From Planctomycetota bacterium (GTDB lineage Bacteria > Planctomycetota > Phycisphaerae > UBA1845 > CAIVHJ01), in assembly GCA_022573485.1 (NCBI GenBank), contig JACZTW010000199.1, positions 1 through 7,427 on the forward strand: 7,427 nt of DNA, given 5' to 3'. Each line of letters opens with the position of its first letter. Positions within the stretch are counted from its first letter, which is position 1. The position numbers and the translations under genes were made by a program. Below, in pieces: positions 4,188 through 7,427 of this stretch. The notes beneath the pieces were generated by a model. That model was not told the DNA's origin. It ran no database searches and worked only from the letters and a program-made list of their open reading frames with translations.

Positions 4188-6611
4188 TCACTCGTCTGTC
4201 GCGTCCTCCTTCTGTTCCTCCTGCGACGACGTCGAACCAGGGATCTCCAATCCATCGATGGTCAGGACCGTCTCGTCCTTTTGCTCCTCCGGCGACCACG
4301 TCCAACCGGGAATCTTCAATCCATCGCTAGCTCGGTATCCGGTCCAGGCCTTCTCGACCTTGCCCTCGGCGTCGATCAGCACGAAGGCCGGCGTGCCGCT
4401 GATGGCATAGGCCAAGAATGAGCGCCGCAGCTCGTCCCAGCCGACGATCTGGGGGAAGGGATCCTCCCACTGGGCGAAGAACTTCTTGAGCTGGCGGGGG
4501 ATTTCGTCGGTAATCGAGATCACCTTGGTGTTGCGCTCGCGCTCGAAGGCCAGCACTTCAGGCAGCGCCGCTTTACAGGGCCTACACCACGTGGCCCAAT
4601 AGAATAGCAGGTACGGCCCACCCTTGGTCAAGTCTGTGGGAATCTCTCCCCGATAAGCCTGCACTTTGTCGATCGGCGGCGCCGGGCTGCCCTCCTTCGG
4701 CGGCCCGGGAAGATCGGGCATCTTGATAGGAAACGGTCGCGGAGTCAGCGTCACCACTCGCTGCGCGCCGCCGCGTTGCACCAACAACGTCTGTTGCTCA
4801 CCGATCGGCGCCGTCATGATCCACTCGCGAAGGCGGTACTGTTCGGCGAACAGCGCGTCGGGTGGGCCGAGGATGATATCTCCAACCTCCAAACCGGCTT
4901 CCAGGGCTGCCGAATCCGGATAGACCGCCTGTACCGACACCGCTCCATCCTGCAACCCATAATCCTCACGTCGCAGATCGCTGACCTGCCGGAAGCGGAC
5001 GCCCATCCATCCGGGCAGGATCGCCTCCGCGAGCTGAAGTTCCTCCTCGTAGGAAGGAAACGGTTCCGGCACCACCAAGCGGCTCTCGGAGGCGGCATCG
5101 TCGCTGAGCACCAACGCTTCACAATCCACCAGCGCCTGGTAGGCCTCGCGCTCGGCCGTCGACGCGTGCTGCTCGAGGAATACGCGCCCCGCGATGTTGC
5201 GCAAGATCGTCTCCATGCGCAGCACAACGCCCAGGCGCACCTGCATGCGATAACGCGCCGCTTTGGCCTGCTCGGATCTTTTCTTCAGAAAATCGAACCG
5301 TTCGGCGGTGGAAGTATCCCCAGCGGTATGCGCGGCCAACTCCGGCAGCAACGCGGCACTGAGCTCGCGCCGCCCACGCTCGTCGAGTGACTTAACGGCT
5401 TCTTCGCTGATGCGCGCCTCCCAGGCGGGCTGCGCGGTGAGGAAGCGCTTGAGATTCTCCTCCGCCAACGCTTCGCGGCAGAGCCGCCAGCGCTGGCTAT
5501 AGGCTTTGAATTTTTCGCTGACGTCGGGGAGAAGCGTAGATTGCTGGTGCAGTTCAGCGAGCGCGCGCGGGCTGAAGTAACCAAACACCTGCCCGATGCG
5601 GTCCAGCAGCCGGATCTCCGGCTCCCAGCGTGCCTTATCGAGCCAGGCCTCACGCAGCAACCGGTCGGCCATTTCGTCAGCATCCTGACTTGCTTCTTTC
5701 GCGGCAGCGCTCAGCAAGTCCCGCAGATAAACGTCGGACGTTCGCATCGGCACGTCGGGAGTGCGGTCCGTGACGAGCACGCGCGCATGGGCTTCGGGAA
5801 AGTTCGGCGTCGAGCGCAGGGCATCGATGAATTGGAACGAATGCCCCACGTTGTCCTTGTCCCGATTTTCCGGATAGCAACCGTAGGCCCGGCGCTCGGC
5901 CGTCGAGGAAAAGTAGCCGCAGATGTGGCCGTCAGGCACCGCATTGTTTGATGCGGTGTACATGAGGTTGGCGAATGACCCGGAATAGCACTGCGACATC
6001 ATCGTCACCACACGCACACCGGGGTCCAGCAGGCGGAGCATGTCACCCAGTTCGCGAACCGACAGCGTGACCTTGTCGCCCCACATGCTGATATAGTTGT
6101 CCGTTAGATCGTTCTCGTTCTTTGTGCCGTGGTCGGTAACGTAGAAGAACAACGTGTCGCCGGGCCGTAAACGCCTGGCTGCATCTTCGAACCAATCTTG
6201 TAGATCTTCCGGCGTGGCCGGCCTGACGTCCGCGCCCGCGATCTCCGAACTCTCGTACGAAACCTTAGGCTTGAGGGCCTTCTCGAGCCGTGTACCCTGC
6301 AGCAGCCAGAAATTGTCCTCTCGTTGTTTCCTGCGCACCGCCAAGTCAGCTCCGGGATTTGTACCGTCGGCGTTGAAAATGGTTATGTTCGACGCCGGCA
6401 CGCCCGCGCGAGTCAGAAGTTCATTGAACTCTTTCACATGGAGAAGGTGCGAAAGATAATTGCTCGACCGCTTGCCGCCACCGTTGATCAATACAGCTTC
6501 GAAGCGCGGCCCGCGCAGCTCCGCTCGCTGGGAAAACGGCCCGCCCGCGACCGCCTGGCATGCACACAGCACCAGCATCAGCCCGCTCCGTCGCAGGACC
6601 AGCGCGCCCAC
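4188..6611 (-). CDS. Exported caspase/legumain-like protease-PDZ-thioredoxin fusion
   Basis: The 807-residue product has a signal peptide (1-22, RR then a hydrophobic core, ending AVA). Residues 37-300 form a clan CD cysteine-protease domain (C13/C14-like): catalytic His161 in VTDHG and Cys208 in SQCYSGSF, each preceded by a hydrophobic strand. Residues 300-530 are mainly charged helix with no assignable domain. Residues 535-625 look like a PDZ domain (GVRF, then AALEAGLEVGDIIL). Residues 637-760 are a TlpA/ResA-like thioredoxin fold with C676-R-P-C679 and cis-Pro741 in SGTP, suited to disulfide chemistry outside the cytoplasm. The C-terminus holds two copies of a 23-residue unit. Start: an in-frame TGA lies just upstream of GTG 6611, which gives a proper signal peptide. 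ATG 6578 has the better ribosome binding site (GGAG seven bases away) but would drop the two arginines. No partner gene is adjacent. Substrate unknown. Confidence 0.85.
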   Translation of the reverse strand: MGALVLRRSGLMLVLCACQAVAGGPFSQRAELRGPRFEAVLINGGGKRSSNYLSHLLHVKEFNELLTRAGVPASNITIFNADGTNPGADLAVRRKQREDNFWLLQGTRLEKALKPKVSYESSEIAGADVRPATPEDLQDWFEDAARRLRPGDTLFFYVTDHGTKNENDLTDNYISMWGDKVTLSVRELGDMLRLLDPGVRVVTMMSQCYSGSFANLMYTASNNAVPDGHICGYFSSTAERRAYGCYPENRDKDNVGHSFQFIDALRSTPNFPEAHARVLVTDRTPDVPMRTSDVYLRDLLSAAAKEASQDADEMADRLLREAWLDKARWEPEIRLLDRIGQVFGYFSPRALAELHQQSTLLPDVSEKFKAYSQRWRLCREALAEENLKRFLTAQPAWEARISEEAVKSLDERGRRELSAALLPELAAHTAGDTSTAERFDFLKKRSEQAKAARYRMQVRLGVVLRMETILRNIAGRVFLEQHASTAEREAYQALVDCEALVLSDDAASESRLVVPEPFPSYEEELQLAEAILPGWMGVRFRQVSDLRREDYGLQDGAVSVQAVYPDSAALEAGLEVGDIILGPPDALFAEQYRLREWIMTAPIGEQQTLLVQRGGAQRVVTLTPRPFPIKMPDLPGPPKEGSPAPPIDKVQAYRGEIPTDLTKGGPYLLFYWATWCRPCKAALPEVLAFERERNTKVISITDEIPRQLKKFFAQWEDPFPQIVGWDELRRSFLAYAISGTPAFVLIDAEGKVEKAWTGYRASDGLKIPGWTWSPEEQKDETVLTIDGLEIPGSTSSQEEQKEDATDE
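4208..4326 (-). repeat. 69-base in-frame tandem duplication at the 3' end of the protease-fusion gene
   Basis: 4208-4257 and 4277-4326 agree at 42 of 50 bases with a 69-base period. In protein terms they encode DGLKIPGWTWSPEEQKDE (from residue 763) and DGLEIPGSTSSQEEQKED (from residue 786). The repeat extends an acidic, probably disordered tail after the thioredoxin domain. The eight differences show that the duplication is not recent. Confidence 0.85.
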
Positions 6612-7233
6612 CCGGACTCACTGAAATCGTCGCAAGTTCCTCACTAACGAATTCCTCTCATGTGCGAAAGAATGGGCGGTCTGCGAACCAGCAGACTTCC
6701 CCAGCAATCTGTTTTGCGAAACACTGGAGTGCTGATGGCACCCTCGCCGTCCTAAGACGAGAACCGCCGCTTGTTTGGAACTTCCATCAAGTCGATATTC
6801 CCCATATACCAGCCCTGAATCTGTGATTCTACCCACACCCGCCGCCCGATTCAACGGAACACCGCTGGTCTCGCTACAAATCCCGTCCGTTTGGCGGTTT
6901 CGTCCTGCCGATTTAGCAGCCAATTCCTCCAGAACAAGGTTGTCGTGGCGTTTCCGCGCAGCCCCAACCGTTCTCCGGGTTGAATCGACAGCTCTTCGCT
7001 GCGTCGCACCGCTCAACAGCGTTGAACCAACGGCGGGGGAATGCCGAACCTCTGGATGCGGTCCATTACCGTTGCGAGCAGCTCGCGCGGCACCCTCACT
7101 TCGGCCATCTGAGATGCCCTTGCAAGTACCCTGGAAGTGGGAAGAGGCTGGTCGGAACGATCGATCCTGTAGCACCGACCCAATACTCGCCAGCATTCGC
7201 TTTTACGACCGGCGCCGTGAATGCCATCATGGA
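6612..7233. other. Gene-free stretch between the protease fusion and the polyketide synthase
   Basis: I recognise no gene in these 622 bases. Long frames cross it on both strands but show no domain and no good start. The part nearest the protease-fusion gene should act as its leader: it includes the second copy of the leader repeat (6783-6854) and a hairpin GTCTGC/GCAGAC at 6679-6696, about 70 bases upstream of the start codon. The only short frame with protein-like composition is minus 7013-7108 (MAEVRVPRELLATVMDRIQR and 11 more residues); it lacks a clear ribosome binding site and is not called. Confidence 0.5.
6783..6854 (-). repeat. Leader repeat, copy 2 (upstream of protease-fusion gene)
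   Basis: This is the minus-strand partner of 2916-2987, with 55 of 72 bases identical. It keeps TTGAATC at its start, the GTGGGTAGAATCA block and the GAATC-N3-GATTC inverted repeat (centre ACA instead of AGA). The second hairpin of copy 1 is weaker here. The element ends 171 bases before the GTG at 6611, against 12 bases before the ATG in copy 1. The two copies face each other across 3.9 kb. Confidence 0.6.
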
Positions 7234-7427
7234 TTACATCTTGCTGTGATCGCATTGCAGTAGCACCAATTCGATGGTTAAGCCCGGTCCAAAGCTGATA
7301 GCCAGCGCTGTGCCGTCCGCCTTCTCGTCAAACAGGGCCTTCATGATGAAGAGGATCGTCGTCGATGACATGTTGCCATAGTCTCTCAATATCGCCCGCG
7401 AATGATCCAGCGCATTCGGCGGCAGGC
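7234..7427 (-). CDS. Type III polyketide synthase (chalcone synthase-like), C-terminal part
   Basis: The gene enters from the right edge and ends at TAA 7234-7236; 63 residues are visible, starting LPPNALDHSRAILRDYGNMS. The GNMSS motif contains the catalytic Asn of the Cys-His-Asn triad (Asn336 in plant chalcone synthase), visible residue 18. Further on, SFGPGLTIELVLL corresponds to the conserved GFGPG loop and the final strand of the thiolase fold. The enzyme family is a cytoplasmic homodimer that condenses malonyl-CoA units onto a starter acyl-CoA to give alkylresorcinols, pyrones or similar aromatics. The catalytic Cys and His lie outside the window. The short tail after the last strand (QCDHSKM) is ordinary. 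No tailoring genes follow downstream; the next 622 bases hold no recognised gene. Confidence 0.9.
   Translation of the reverse strand, partial: LPPNALDHSRAILRDYGNMSSTTILFIMKALFDEKADGTALAISFGPGLTIELVLLQCDHSKM

Noticed and set aside
4776..5390. 204-codon plus-strand frame
   Set aside because: It lies entirely antisense to the protease-fusion gene, whose domains are clear, so it is a shadow frame.
1801..6892. Identical 12-mer TCCCGTCCGTTT at 1801-1812 and 6881-6892
   Set aside because: About one such chance 12-base match is expected in a window this long, and the flanks do not match.
6618..7263. Long frames on both strands between the protease fusion and the polyketide synthase (192 and 162 codons)
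   Set aside because: Neither shows a domain, signal peptide or ribosome binding site, and the minus one runs through the leader repeat.
1..7427. CRISPR array
   Set aside because: No regularly spaced direct repeats were seen; the only tandem repeat is the two-copy in-frame duplication at 4208-4326.

Overview
The window most likely comes from a planctomycete (Planctomycetota, possibly the Phycisphaerae side). The main clue is a secreted protein ending in dockerin-like calcium loops of the 'DGDGDTDAADLAVLLGNWG' type, which is characteristic of that phylum. Supporting clues are a type III polyketide synthase, a large secreted caspase/legumain-like protease, a tRNA gene without an encoded CCA, and moderately high GC. 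The phylum assignment is inference.

Layout: (1) 1-85, a possible gene start running off the left edge on the minus strand, then about 480 bases with no recognisable gene. (2) 570-1465 (minus), a two-gene chemotaxis unit: cheX, a CheY-P phosphatase, overlapping cheY by 4 bases. (3) 1466-2329, a gene-poor stretch with palindromes, a 16-base fragment resembling the 5' end of a tRNA-Gly, and a 224-base remnant of an IS630-family element that keeps both inverted ends and the transposase C-terminus. (4) 2330-2402, tRNA-Gly(UCC). (5) 2651-2890 (minus), the orphaned last 79 codons of a TldD/PmbA-family gene. (6) 3000-4010 (plus), the secreted dockerin-like protein. Its family homology stops at about 3824, where it abuts tail-to-tail the first 42 codons of an S1/P1-type nuclease gene (minus), so its C-terminus is read from the antisense strand of that remnant. 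(7) 4188-6611 (minus), an 807-residue exported protein combining a caspase/legumain-like protease, a helical middle, a PDZ domain and a TlpA-like thioredoxin domain. (8) 6612-7233, no recognised gene. (9) 7234-7427 (minus), the C-terminal end of a type III polyketide synthase continuing past the right edge.

The working genes appear to be cheX-cheY (two-component signalling), tRNA-Gly, the secreted protein, the protease/redox fusion and the polyketide synthase. Three truncated genes or elements (transposase, TldE-like, S1/P1 nuclease) lie within 1.9-4.0 kb, marking a rearranged and decaying segment around the tRNA. The most unusual non-coding signal is a 72-base sequence present twice with 55 of 72 identical bases: once just before the secreted-protein gene (plus) and once upstream of the protease fusion (minus). 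It may be a shared leader or regulatory element, or the inward-facing ends of a mobile segment.
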